Positions 1 to 13,500 of a stretch of 64,000 bases of DNA are shown here, one piece after another. Below the pieces are notes generated by a model. It ran no database searches. It saw only the letters and a list, made by a program, of their open reading frames with translations, and was not told where the DNA came from. Source of the stretch: Amblyornis subalaris (taxonomy: Eukaryota > Chordata > Aves > Passeriformes > Ptilonorhynchidae). Position 1 is the stretch's first letter. Each line of letters opens with the position of its first letter. The DNA is taken from the NCBI GenBank assembly GCA_018881555.1, contig JACAXG010000133.1, positions 124,001 to 188,000 of the forward strand, in the 5' to 3' direction. Made by a program: the position numbers and the translations under genes.

Positions 1-3000
1 GCTCTGAGCCTGAGCTGTAAGAAACTCAGCCTTGTCTGCAACCCTTCCTGCCCATGACTTGACTGTACATGCTCTCTGGAGAGGGGGCTGGGTGCTCATG
101 AATGATCTATTGAGCAGAGGTACAGTACTGAAAAGCGTGTCTACAACGAGCCTTTTAGCCAAATTTCCCACCGTTAGACTAACACGAGCTAGTGGTGACT
201 TCAGCTCGAGCATGCAGAAAGTCTTGGCAGCTGCTCTACTTCACCATACGGATTTATTGCTGTATAGTAAACATTGGTCATAAAAAGACAAACATCTTGT
301 CTACATTAGAATTCCCATTGTTGCCAGCACTGATGGAGCTGCAGGAAGAGTGGTGAACACCTAGGACTCCAGCTGGAATCCATATAGGTTGCAAATACCC
401 AAAAGTCCCTGAAGATCAGACACAAAGTGCCTAAGCTGACATTTTATTGGCATGAACAGGCAATATGAAAGCAATATAGGAACTTCTGATATGTTGCATG
501 TTAAAAATGGATTGTCTGCACACCTCACATGAACTAAGAACTAGTGATAAAAGAAAATATCGATTTCAGACAGATCTGTTTTCAGACTGTATCTCCTCGT
601 TGCTGGTGATATGTAGTGCGTCTTGTTGCAGTCCGTAAAGACCTAGATAATCGCATGGTGATAACACGACCTGCTCTTTTCATATGCTGCTTAGCATCAA
701 AAGACAGCTGGAAATACATGAAGTAGTATGAGAATGACAAGAGGCAGTAGCCAAGTAAATGGGGAGAAACTCAGGGGGACTAATACAACAATTTAAACCA
801 TCATATTTTATTTCAAATTATAATTTCTACAAATCCTATGTGAAATCACTGCAGTGCTTTCTGCATTCCTTCTTCCACAAGGATGAAAATCACCTTGATA
901 TTTTATACATCTGGTTGTCTGTCTCTTTTGAATCACAAGAGATCTTAAAGTTCACGTCATTATGTTTGCACTTTGCAAACTGGCCTTGCTGGGAAGTATG
1001 ATTACAACAGGACCTGTTTTCAAGAGGGTCTCAAGGCTATAAAAATCAAATGAGTGAGATTTATTATATTCCTGAGGACAACCGAAGGTTAATTTAGCAG
1101 TGGATTAGTTAATGAGACCTGTGATCACTTTCGCCTGGACTGGTGCCTGTAATGACTGGGAAGAATACTGAAGAGGAAGAACTGTGATGATAGACTCTCA
1201 TTGTAGCGTTTTAACTCTGAGTCTGTTAATTAGTTTCATTTTCATCTGGTTTTGCAGTAATGATGCTTTCTGATTTTAGATATGATAAATTACAACGCTT
1301 TAATCTTGATTTTGCCAGTGCTGGAGTCATCACTGGATAATGATATTCAGCAAGAAACAATTTTAACTAACTGTAGATGTCAGTGGCCCATCCTTCGTGT
1401 TTGCCTCAGCAGATGATGAGGTCCCAACAGATCATAAAAGTTAGGCCTGATTTTTAGTAAGAATTCTTGTGGTCTCATGAAGATAAGAAATTCACTCACA
1501 TGTCATATCTAATAACATATCACAGTTACTTTGAGAAACTTTTACAATCAACTCTCAGAAAGTCAATTGTTGCAAGTTTCTTATCTTCTGGTGAGTGATT
1601 GTAGGATAAAATTTGTGCCACAATCAGTGGCAGCAGGCCAGGCTTAGGATTTGAGTCTTTTCTGTACAGTTCAGATCTCAGTAATTTTCTGTACATGGTT
1701 TTTCTACTCATTAGTTGTTTCTCCATCTTTCTCATTCACATTCACTCATGCTGTTGAGAAAAATCTCACGAACCAAAAAATACTCTACTATTACATTTGT
1801 GAGAGCAGAAAAATAAGTTAAGTGGTTTTCATTGTATTAAGGTAATTACCTTCATTACTAGTTATGAAAGGCGTAGTTATAATTTTGGAATGTGAGGATT
1901 TCTGTGGAAAAACAAATAAAAGCAGAAGTTGGAAAAAAATCTGAATGCATAACACGACTTGGAACAATGCACCAAAGATGAAAAACAAATTTGTCATTCC
2001 CGCAGTCATTTTACTGTTGCTACTTGGCTATACCATTTTGATTGGGTATCAAACACTATCTGGTGTTTAATGGACCTTTTAGTTCATATGAAATAAATGT
2101 ATTACTTTTATAATTGAAACAAAGTAAAAATTACTTTTGACTTGTGTATCACTAGTAATTTTGGAAGTATTGCAGTCTTTCAAGTATAAACATAAACATA
2201 TAAAATACCAGCATTTTACTAACTTGACAAAAAATGGTTTTCTTTTAATTTACCAAAAGAATCTACCTATGCAAGCTAGTGTCAGCAATTCCAATCACAT
2301 AAGCTTAATCCTTCACAAAAATAAGAAAAAACCCCAAACCCCACCACTGCATAAGGCGCTTAATTTCTTATATAATAATGTTTCTGAAGGGCAATTTTTC
2401 TTCAGGACAGGAATAGATTAAATGTACTGGATATATTGAGTTTGAAGTATTTTAACTGGGCCTCTTTTATAGCTTGTCTTTATAGCCTTGAAAAGCTGCA
2501 GCTTGGAGAAGTCTGAGATTTTTTCCTTAATACCTTCAACACCAAGCAAACATGTAGCAACCACTTCAGATGTTTGGCATCACAGGTGGCAGTTAAAGAA
2601 ATGATCATGCAAAAATGTCATCCAGGTATCTAACAGCAGCTAGAGGGAAGCCCTGACTGTAACTTTGAATTCACTTTCTGAGAATTGCATGCACTGCTTG
2701 TGTATCCCCAGGTTCAGACGGAGCATCTGACACGACACCTTCTCATTGCTTTCTTTAATATTAGACTCTAGCAATGCATCCAGGATGCTCCTGGCCACTG
2801 TGCATCCCCACAGTCCTGTTCCAAGGCCCCTTGCACCCCACATGCGGCACTGGAGAACTACATTGCTGTGCTGGGAATGTCTAACTTGTCCCTTCCACGG
2901 AGGGTCAGATGCAAGCCTGAAAATTGGGAAGGTTCACATTTACTGTGTATTTCTGTATAGAAGGGCTATACATCAGCATCTGGGTTAAGGCAGAGGAATA

Positions 3001-3867
3001 AGCAGGGAAAAACCTACTTTTAACACACTTATAAGAACAAGTCTATTAAATAAGTGAGCTGTGTCTGAGGCAGAATTGAGGATAAAAAACATATTAAAAA
3101 TTACTGTCTTTAGAGTCATAGACAAATTAAAATGGTTTGGTTTGCTGAAGGAATAATAGTATTAAACGTGTAGCAGTCTTTATATCCAGCCTATCAATGG
3201 AAGACATATAGTAAAATTCAAAGTGCTAATAAAGCACCAGTGGAACAATATGTTGTTTCTGCTCATTCACTGGTACTGTCTTTTAATTAAATTTAGATTT
3301 GCATGCTAGCAAATATAGGAAAAATTATTCATGAGTTTATCTTGTTCTTTAAGACATAATTTTAAATATACATTAATACAGATTTTATGGAGGACTTTAC
3401 AAAATTTTATAAGAAGAAATTACTTTGTATTAAATCAATGTTTTCAACATTTTTATTATATGGCTTATGAAAGAATTTTTCAATACACGTGGGGGCGTGT
3501 GTGTGCACATTTGCATGTGTGTGCATGTATTTTTTACAAGTTGATAATGTTACAATACGTAAAAATATTTTGGTACTACTCACAATCTTCTAAAATAAAG
3601 GATAATACAAAGAAACATAAGTAATAAAATATCAAAACTAGTACTNATTTTGTAGATTACAAGTTATTTTAAACGTGAATTGCACAACATGAGTATGTCA
3701 TAGCTTATGTACTTTACCAAAAATACTGAATTTCAAATGGATCTCTTTTTTTTTTTTTTGGCAGAAGAAAAGACAAGAATATTTTTCTACAGTGTCATCC
3801 TTCAGAGACCTTAGAATGGTTTGTAACCATTAATTGAGCTTCAGATTACTCTGATCTAATTTTTTTT
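1..3867. other. Unique A+T-rich non-coding DNA
   Basis: No gene or recognisable transposon was seen. The longest open frame is 97 codons at 3331-3624 on the plus strand. It runs through a GT-rich tract and has no recognisable domain. Homopolymer runs, such as T13 near 3748, are the only other structure. Confidence 0.6.
3488..3530. repeat. GT-rich imperfect simple repeat
   Basis: Two short runs of alternating G and T are separated by CACATTTGCA, giving an interrupted TG dinucleotide tract. It has decayed and shows no long pure run. Confidence 0.6.
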
Positions 3868-3932
3868 GTGGGTTAAATGAGGATCAGAGTCACTAAGTGA
3901 TTTGTCAAAGTCACAGGAAGTCTTGACTTCCA
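3868..3932 (-). repeat. Possible MIR-like SINE fragment, minus strand
   Basis: The stretch reads like the reverse complement of the MIR core. An AAATGAGGATCAGAG block is followed by a variant of AAGTGACTTGCCCAAGGTCAC, here AAGTGATTTGTCAAAGTCAC. The order and spacing match the MIR core as I remember it. No tRNA-like head is visible and divergence is high, so chance similarity cannot be excluded. Confidence 0.45.
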
Positions 3933-6900
3933 ATTGTTTTGCTGGCAAAAAATAATGTTTTTACTGCAGGATAACTAAAGGCAGGAGAAGCAGAGCAAAC
4001 ACCTGTAGGCTTCAAGTGCAAAACTGGCCCCAAGCAAAGCAGAGTATATATAAACTTCCTGAGGTAACTGGCAGTGAAAACTACAACAGCTTTATTTATG
4101 CTAAGACTTTTAAAAAGAATCAAGTACCATGGACATTTTAGTAATGGTCCTATCTTCCTTCTAACTTAACACAAAGTCACTGAGGGCTTATTTTCAAATA
4201 AACCAAGTAGAAGAAGGAGAAAAAATTATCAGCATCACCAGAACGCCTTGTTTTCAACCTGTAGACAAAGTATCCATTTTCATATAACCCTGCAGAAATT
4301 AATGATCTTACATACAAATACAGATCTTTTTACTGGTCCATGACTGTCAAGAATAGTACAGGAAAATAATAAAATATGCACTGATCTTTGCAAAGTGCCA
4401 ACTCAAATTATTACGTCGTTATTGTACATGTAACAATGGAGCTCCCAGGTGCTGTTGCTTAGAATGAGCACTTTGGTTTTGACCCGATATGGATAGTTTT
4501 TATGAATTCTTTCTTTCAAAGTACTGGTCATAATGCAGCACAGGATCTTGTAATTAATGGACACATGCTCCACAGATATGCTACACAAGTAATATTTACT
4601 TGTGAATATTTATTCAGTCACTTTCAAATGGCTCTGCAGTTTATTAATTGCCTTCCTTTATGTCCCCTTAAAGACTTTATGTAACTCCCCATCCTTCTAG
4701 CTTCTTTTTATTACTCTGCTGTGTTCCTATTATTATTATTGTTGTAAAGTACTGTGGCTTTCTACATTGACTTTATCTTATTCACATTCTTATTTAGTCA
4801 TGATCTGGTTGTGGAGGGATGGGTGAAAAAATGATGAGAGTTTGGTTTATCCTTAGTCTTTATTATTGGAGAGCCACAAGGAAATAAACCTTTGATGTAC
4901 TTAGAAAGCTAATCCTGATGATTATGTGGAGATATGTGCAGTGGGAGCTAGAGGGATATACTTCTTTAATCTCTTGGTGTTGACTACTTAATCCAGTAAA
5001 GATTCTTGGCAAGAAGACTTAAGAAAGAACAAGTTAATTAAACTGTTCACAGGTATTGTTTTCAGGAAAGCAGATCTGGTAGCTTTCTAATGAGGTATCT
5101 GAGTTTTCTGTTTTTGTAAAAGGACACTTAAATAATATAATTGAATCAGTGTATTATGAAACAGTTTTCATATTTGCAAACTGTTAAACACATCCAGCTT
5201 CACATTGCAGAAATTGGACTTTGATATGTGTAGATATGACTAGGGTGGTGATAGAAGTGCAGAAATTTCATTTTTTGTTTAGCTTTAGCCCCAATTTTTT
5301 CTTTTTAATGCAAACTGAGTATGATAAGCTATAAAAACAGCATACAACTGACTTCAGATTTGTCCAAGTAATCAAAACTGAAACCTCAATGCTGATCACT
5401 GACATCATATCTGCATACTTGCATAGACAGCTCTTTGTTTAGTAAGGGAGATAAAATTATGCCATGCATATCTTAGGAAAGAACATAATTCTGATTGTCT
5501 GTGTTTGATTTTTTTCAGACAGATTGGTCTTAAGGTTAGCACATGCTAACCAGCTATAAACACCAGCTATAACTATTTGCATGTTTTGATATCTGGGACG
5601 GAAATCCCTCTGTGTGTGTGTGCGTACACACACATGCACTTGAGATCCTGGGATGCCCACTTAGAGCAGACAATGCTATCACTAGGTTCTCCCTGGTATA
5701 ACACAGGCTTTTAGATATCTATTACCAGTGTGGCTTTTCTTCACAGTAACACTTGTATATAAGAATAAATAATGTGATTGAACTTTTTGATATTAGAAAC
5801 CTTCCTTTATTACAAGATGATTACACTTAGTTTGAACAAAAAGACTATAAGAAAAAAGGCTTCTGCTTCTTAGTGACTCTTTAACAGTATTCAGTGTTTT
5901 ATTAAAGGTGCAGCAAATATAAAAACACATTTCTTACAATTTGAATTTATTCAGCTTAATTAGAAATGGCAGCTGTTATGAGTATATATGCTCTTTATCA
6001 ACAGGAGAGAATGAAGAATGTATCTGTTAATGGGATAGCAGTGAAGTTCTTTTCTTTCTCAAACCCAGAATTACTATATAGTTTTGCTTTTGATAATTTA
6101 CAGTGATGACATGGGATTTAATGAATACTACACTGTATATTTTAAAATGACAAACATGTTGGATGAAGTTCCTATACAGACACAGAACTGGCTGAAGTGA
6201 ACAAACATTATTTGTAGACCAGAAGTAGGATCAGGCTTGCAGATACCATGCTTCATTTTTTGGTTTGGTTGGGGTTTTTTCTAGGAATGTCCAACATTAA
6301 GACTATGTAAATTATGCCTGAACGATTATCTACCGATATATTTTTAATCCATCTAATAAGATATTTTGCTCTTTAGTCTTCCAAAATTAATTTAATTCTT
6401 TTAAAGAGGTTATAAATTACGCTGAAAAAGATGTTACAGTCTTGTACACAGCTATGTCAAACTGCTGACTATCATCTTCCCCAGCATTTATGAGGGCTAG
6501 GAGCACATGTCTTTTTGATATTAGTGGATCCTGGGCTTCTGTGTTGTTAAGGTGTTTATGAAAATGAACTGTTTACAGCCAGTCCAACTTTAAAGATTAA
6601 CAGTCCTAAGTGTTCCTGAAGTTCTAGTAGTCAAAGAATATATACTTATAGCAAAAACATGAAAGATGATAGATTTATAAAACATAACGTGAATATGTTG
6701 GTATAAAATTAGAATGATATTTAGCAATTTCAAAGAGTTATATTAACCATAAAAGACATTCACATACAATTAAATAGTATCCCCAAACTGAATCCAGTTA
6801 TATTCCTATTTAAACTTAAATCTAGGAACAGCTTTGGTGAATATGAAAGAAAACCTTTGTTTTGCTTCCTTCCTTGTTGCTATCAAGTCTTGTGTTTGAG

Positions 6901-7065
6901 GAACACAAGGAGCAATTAACTGATGGAACTCAGTGTCACAGATTATCATTTATGAGTTCCTCATAAAAATGGGTTCAAGAAGGAGTTAGACGAACATTCA
7001 GGATGGATTTTCAAGCTTACCAGGAAGGATGATCCAGATATTGCCTGTAGTTCAGTCAGTCTCAA
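3933..7065. other. Unique A+T-rich non-coding DNA
   Basis: Open frames here do not exceed 70 codons and none is recognisable. The only structured sequence is the TG/CA quasi-palindrome at 5611-5634. A short G/T-rich patch lies at 6259-6284. Confidence 0.6.
5611..5634. repeat. Alternating TG/CA quasi-palindrome
   Basis: A run of TG dinucleotides passes through GCGTA into a run of CA dinucleotides, so the two halves are nearly self-complementary. The tract alternates purine and pyrimidine almost throughout, the composition known to favour Z-DNA. It is short and most likely a microsatellite derivative. Confidence 0.6.
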
Positions 7066-7069
7066 AACT

Positions 7070-7190
7070 ACTAACTGCCAGATGCTGACAGGAAGGGATC
7101 ATACTGTAGGCAGAGGAGGAATCAGCCTCTTTGTGGGCTGATTTTGCTATCTGCTACTGGAGATAAGATGTGCACCTAGACTGATATTAA
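7070..7190 (+). repeat. Possible ancient CR1 LINE 3'-UTR remnant
   Basis: The segment GCTATCTGCTACTGGAGATA, followed by AAGATGTGCACCTAGACTGA, resembles the 3'-UTR motif of old sauropsid CR1 elements, roughly 'gcatctggtactggccactgctggagacaggatactgg-actagatgga'. Similarity is patchy and the terminal repeat is missing. It is offered as a candidate only. Confidence 0.3.
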
Positions 7191-10081
7191 ATGTTTAGTA
7201 CAAACTAACCACCTAAACTTTTCCTTAGCAGGGAGAGACTTGAGAGAGAAAAAGAACCTCCTGAAGCTATTTAACTCCTCTCATTTTAACATACACAAAT
7301 ATGAGGTTAAATGGCTTCTGGGGGTGACCATTCCTCTACTAAATCTTAAAGACTGAATAATTCATAGTAAGACTGCAGCCTGATCTAAATGATTTTCCAT
7401 AGTTCGTCTATTCAACTTGGAACTTAAATTCCATGGAGCAAAAACATAGCAAGTTTCTCATGGTAATTAGATGTTTATATAATAAAAATATGAATGAAGA
7501 CTGTTTTAGGGAGCTTGTGAATGATCAAGGTGCAGGATAGCCTCTCATAATGACAACAAGGAGGCCTCTATTACAAAGAAACTCCTTCCAAGTAAATTAA
7601 CCTCTGTATCCTGTTACAGATTTTCTTGCCTGTTGCAGTGAAATGCTTGGCAGTTTCGGCTATCACGTTCCTGGCTGCCTGCTGCTGGGGCTGCACTCTG
7701 CCTCAGCCTCTTCCCTGTTATTTGACACTGATGTGAAAGAGGGGTCTGTAGGGAGAGCTTACGTCCTCCTGCCTCCTCCTTCCTTCACAGAGCAAATTCT
7801 TCCCGGGAGTTTTGCAGACAGAATTTTGTTTGTTTTGTCAAAGATTAAAACAAGAAACTGAGAAAAGTTTAAAGAATAGGTATCAATCTAAAACTATTTT
7901 TTCCCTCACTTAAGTCCAAGCAATAGACTTTCTCATTTGTTTTTGTTTATTTACCTTTCAAAAATTCAATTTCATCCCATAACCTTATATAGAAATGAAG
8001 GTTCTAAATGCAATATATTTTCTTCCTCAAAGTAGAGATTGCTTTGGCTTGTATGTTACACTTTGGGCTCATACCTTGACATCATGGTCTGGTATCAATA
8101 TTTTCAAAAGCTCATTTTTAACAACTCAGGCTTTATTTTCTTCCATGTGGCCAATATTCCCTATGTGACTTTTGTGTGTCACTTAAGATCCAGTCTTTTG
8201 GCTTTGAAATTAAGGGTGACACCTTCTGCAATTCTTTTGTTTTCATTTTCTTCAGTGCACTTTGTGCAGAGATTCACTTGTGCATCTTCATCCATTCTTA
8301 GTTACACATCTTCCAGACAGAAAAGATTATTAATCTTGTCTAGGCTGGAAAGAAGCAAGTGAGAGATTGTGACTGTTATGTCACTTCAAATGTTGGTAGA
8401 CGCTCAGATAGAACTGTTGTGTTTAGGCCATGGGAGTATGTAAAGAGCACTTTAGTACCAGAGTAAAGGAAGNGAGTTTTCTTATTTCTGTCTTTGTATG
8501 TCAAGCAGGTATCTTTTTGAAAGTTAGATTCAGAACCAGTATTATTAAGCTATTAAAAGGTCATAATTTTTGACTGCTGATGTTCCTTCACTGAAATGTC
8601 AGGTTATCTTCATCAGAAGAATGACATAGTAATGAAATTAAATTAAGAAATTGAGAATGTTTCCAAAGAACTTTGCTATAACAGTCAGCTTTATCTGAGT
8701 GGGAAGGACAGTGCACACTTTTAATGTGTCTTGCTAACATGATTCAAGGTAATCTCCTCCTCTGGTTTATACCGGTCCTACACCTTTCAATCCAGTGGAA
8801 GTTATTCCACTTGAATGGGATTGTGATCTAACTCCTGCTTAATGAAGAAAGAGCTTACTAATTTTCTTTGAGAATAAAAATATACTTTGAGAAGGTGCTC
8901 AAAACTCAACTTGAAAATTTGGACAGGAGATTCTGCCAAGTAGTTTTCATTGTATGTAGTACAGCAGTTGGTTTCTGGATAACACAGAGGATGTTCTCTA
9001 CTGGCTTTCAGTTCTCAATTTAAGAAGTCACACAGCATCACTGAGATGGGAAAGGCTTGTTAATAATACACCTGGCAAAAAACAATCTGTGATTTCCCCC
9101 TTTTTTCTAAAGAATAATAAAAAAGTAAAGATATTTCTGGAATTTTTTAAGGAAAGCAGTACATAGATGCAGAAATATTGGCCAGTCACTACCACTGCAG
9201 TAAATTTGCATGCTAATTTATATCAGATTTCCCTTCATAAGAAGTCTTCAGATCAGGCTGTGGTTTGCCGTGATTCTCTTTCCATGCACATGCTTAATTT
9301 TTCTTTTCTGGAAAGCAGAAGGAAAAGACAGTGCATGTAAAAGTCTTCCCCTGACACAAACCATGTGTGTTTGACTGGACCTGAGAACTAAGAAGCTTTC
9401 TTGGGTCTCTAATCTTAGGTCCTGTAGGTGTATGCCTCACAGGCCGTAAGATCAGCTGTTCCTGTTTGCTGCTCTTTGATTGAATTCCACTTTTATTACT
9501 GACACATTTTTTGCTGAGTAAGACTGGTAAGTAAAATATAATTATCTTCACTCAGGTTGTGAAAGTGAGCTCTTCATCTGAACTACAATAACTCTACAGT
9601 AAATTTCTAACCTTGCAGTCTGATGCCAAAAGCATTCATATTCTTTAAGTGAGAGTGATTCATATTTGTGTCCCATCTATACAAAAAGCTTTTTTCAACA
9701 TAGGTGCGAAAAGATACAACTTTAAGGATTAGAAGTTCTCCCTCTGCCTTGAAGGAACCGTCATTTGGAANATAAATACAGAGGTTTACTTTCTTGTTTT
9801 GCCTTCTTCCTGTTTTGTCCATGCTATGTAGAAAGAGATTTCAGTTAATCCACAATTGGCATGGAATGTTCCCATCTAGATGACGATGTGTGTCACATAT
9901 ATAATATCTGTGCAAAATGACACCTTGATTTATGCCAAGAAAAACCCATGGTTTTATGTTTTTTAATCTATGAGTGTATTTCACCCTTTTTTCTGAAGCC
10001 AGAATTTTAGGTAGAGATATTGCCATGGAGAATAAAGTCATGGAACAAAGCTAAACTTGAAGATGTCCTTGCTCTTTTCAG
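7191..10081. other. Unique non-coding DNA
   Basis: The longest open frame is 107 codons at 8039-8362 (plus). Its product has no recognisable domain and its flanks show no convincing exon structure. The frame at 7643-7861 gives a leucine/serine-rich product of 72 residues with no family resemblance. No mobile element was recognised. Confidence 0.55.
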
Positions 10082-10147
10082 GGCTTTTGGTCTAGATGTC
10101 CTTTAAAAGGTCCCTTCCAACTCAAACTGTGCTATGTTTCTATGAAT
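10082..10147 (+). repeat. CR1 LINE 3' end (5'-truncated)
   Basis: This is the final part of a CR1 3'-UTR in forward orientation. It contains GGTCTAGATGTCCTTTAAAA, then GGTCCCTTCCAACTCAAACT, and ends in a diverged GTTTCTATGA tail. CR1 copies are normally truncated at the 5' end, and this one keeps only about 65 bases. It carries no coding sequence. Confidence 0.85.
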
Positions 10148-10469
10148 TTCAGCAAAAATCAGTTTATTTATCTCAGACTAGCAGAGAATGACTCCCACTG
10201 AGGACTCTGCTATCTGGCAAAAATATAGATTTTTTAATTTTTAATTTTTTTTTTTATTTAGAGCTGATTTACAATAATTTTGCCACAGGATAAACAGAAT
10301 TTTGCTACTTTACTACCTGAAGTATATAAAGGATGACATTGGTAACTATGTGATGACCAGCAACTGTCCCTTTCACTTGCATTGCCATGTGTACACGTGT
10401 CAAAGGGTAACTGCTAATAGTTTAAAGTCAAAGTGTCAGCTGTTTACAAGTGGCATTGCTCAAGTATTG

Positions 10470-10520
10470 ATACTGTAAGGCCTCCTTAGATCCCTCACAA
10501 CTTATGTGATTCTATGATTT
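10470..10520 (+). repeat. CR1 LINE 3' tail, diverged
   Basis: TAAGGCCTCCTTAGATCCCT is a diverged form of the CR1 'aaggtcccttccaaccc' block. It is followed by GTGATTCTATGATT, which matches the CR1 terminal octamer repeat. The copy is short and older than the one at 10.1 kb. Confidence 0.6.
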
Positions 10521-13500
10521 TAAACCTGGGCAATGTTACCATCCAAAAAAGCAGCCCCACCTCCTCCTTTATGTGCACACTAGAAATTGTTAAATTCAGT
10601 TTTGAGATTAGAGTGCAACAGAGTTTCCCAGTCACAATTCAGACTGAAGGAGGACATGAACAGGTCAGTGGAGGTAACAACAGGAGCAAGATTTCCCTTC
10701 ATGTCAGCAGCATGGATTTAGATTTGACTACATTGACTTAGCTACAAGCAACAAATTGGGTCTTTTACAAAGCACCTAGACTAAGGCTAGACTTAACACT
10801 GAAGGTGATTAGTCTACTGTGCTGAGCTGCCTCCATTCACGGGGTGAATGGACACCTCTCTGAGATCCTGGCTGGCAACATCTATGAACTTTTTAGATCA
10901 AAGTCAACACTTTGTAGAGTATATAGAAGTGAGAAAGTTGGTGCGGTTGTCAAATAACTGGTGTACCTTTTGTTCCCTCTGCCCTTTTGGTAGTGATCTC
11001 CAAGAAGCAAGTCACGAGTTTTCTTGAATTGCCATTTCTCAAATTCCATCCAGTAAAGTCAAGCAAGTGGGTCTATGTAAACAGATGACTAAACCAAAAC
11101 ACATTTTCTAAAGATAATTTNGACTTGAACCGTAACCAAGGAATAAAGAGAAGAGATTTCTCCCCATACTCCCAACAAGAGACAGACAGGGAAAAAAAAC
11201 TTGTCATAAGAAACCTATCATTCAATAAACCAGGAAAAGATCTGACTTCGGTCCTGACAAGTAGGGCATTGCAAACAGAATTGTTCTGTACTGATGACTG
11301 CAGCGAGGACTGGCCAACATGGACTGCATTAAATGCCAGGAGTTCATAATATTCCTTGTGGGATGAAATACTGACTGCTTAACAAAATTGGTAGGACTGT
11401 TCCAAAACTCCTTACCAGAGCCCAATATCTGACCATACTCTGAATGCTGGGACCACACATGAACATGTTGCTCCGCTGTCTCAAAGTGACAAGACAAAAT
11501 TACAGTGGAATCATCACCCAGTTAATAAATCTTACTGTCAGCCAGGTCTCCTTGTTGCTGGTTATTTTTAGGTTTTGTTTATTTTACTTCCTAGCATGCC
11601 AGCTTGGATAACTGCATTAAGCTGGCAATCTTATTTTTGTCTTTAAAAAGTATTTTTGTTCTCCCGTGGGACTGTGAACAGTGGGCAAATGTGGAGACTG
11701 GAGGAAGGAATGAAGTATATTGTTCTTGTCACACTGTTCATTTATCATCAATTATTTGAGCATATTTGCTCCCTGTGTGCATATCTATTGGCTTGAAATC
11801 TCTCAAATATAAGAGGGAAGCTCTGTTTATGACATGAGAAGAAAAGGGAAACATTGTCAAGATCTTTGGCATTGTTTATGATCTCTGATGAACCACACTC
11901 GGTATTTTAGTATTTTGCCTGGGAGAGTTTGTCCATTCAGTAAATTTACCGTAAGTGCAGCTGCATCTGGAGTATATTGAAGAAACTGGGTTTAATATTA
12001 GAAATTTGCATGGAACTGGAATAAGCTGTACTGGTGCAAATCACAACTCAGAGCAGCTTTGTCTAACTTGCCTAGAGGCTGGCCGTGATACGGCTGTTCT
12101 GGTGGAGAGCAAGCAAAGGCTGAAGTCACAGGAAATCCACAGGGCAGTTCAAGTCCTTGCCTGAGATGCTGCAAATGACAAGTGTTTTGCAAAGACTGGT
12201 CCAGTAGACAGAGGAGACAGCTACGCAACAGTAACATGTGATTTGATTTGTCTTGATTTATTTTTCATATAAATTTTTTATAAGACAGAAAAATAACCTT
12301 CAGATTAACACAGTTTTGTAAGGTGTGTTTGTTTTAAGGGAACCTTTCTTGAGAGAATTCCCCACACTCCCTCCTTAAAAAAAAAAAATCACTTGAGAAG
12401 AAAAGGAAACATCTCCGTGTGTCTCAGAGTAAACATTCCCTGCTGGGCTCCTGGCAAGTACTGAGCCCACCCCTTCAGAGAGAAATTAGATCCTGAAGCA
12501 AACTAGGTAAAGGAAAAAAAAACCCAAAACCCAACCTAAAAAAGCAGCTGTTAAAACATTTGGGCTCTTCCCTCAACCTGGTGCTTCAGATGGGATCATT
12601 TCACTTGTTTGGCTTGTGTGCTAGAAGCCTCAGACCCTCTGCAAGGGAATGTTAAAGAGAATAACATGGAACACTCCCATCTTGTTCTTCTCACCACCGT
12701 CCTCTTCATCATTGCCTTCCTCTCTGCATTCTTGGAGGACAGTCAGAAGATTTATTGCATAATGTCTTTATCGGCTGTTAACCAAGTCTGCAGTTACAGC
12801 TTGGTTTAATTAAGAAATCAGAGTGATTCTTTTATGTAGGTCACATCAGTTTTTGATTCTGAATCTCATAAAGTTCTAACCTTTCTGAAAAGTCAGCAGT
12901 GTATCTATGGATTTAAAAAAAATCACTTTCTTAAATGCTTCTGAGTGTTTTTTATGCCTGCAAATGCCATTGCTCCTTTACTAGATAAATTGTCAGAGAG
13001 ACCTTTGTTTGAATGTGGCATTTGGTGAAATCTATCGTTTTGCAGCAGTGTTTTCAAATAGGATTCATAAATACATTCTGAGCTCCCAATTGTTTGAAGC
13101 CTGGCCATGCTGGAAAAGGAACAATGGGTGATTTGATTTTCCTTTCTTTGCCTCTCATCGCTGTTCATATCAATTGGAATTACATGAAAATCAACTATTC
13201 ACAGCCCATCAGAGAACAAGAGTATGCTGGCTCAGAGTTGTGAATTATTTTAAAATGACCTAAATTACTGACTTCACTAAAAGGGAGGAGCTTAATGTCT
13301 ATAATGCTTATAAATTTATTTCTTTTTGTTGATAATTGGACAGCATTCAAGTCTGTGGACATTGGCTACTGCTGTCAGAACACCACATCTATGTGACCAC
13401 AACACCACTGCTCGGCATCTCACTCTCTTGTTACATTACACTGTCAGCCTCCAGGCTTACTCCATGTCCAGTCACCCTTCCTCTCCTTTCTTGTGAAGGA

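Noticed and set aside
12377..12388. A12 run as the tail of a processed pseudogene
   Set aside because: No recognisable transcript-derived sequence precedes it and no flanking duplication was seen.
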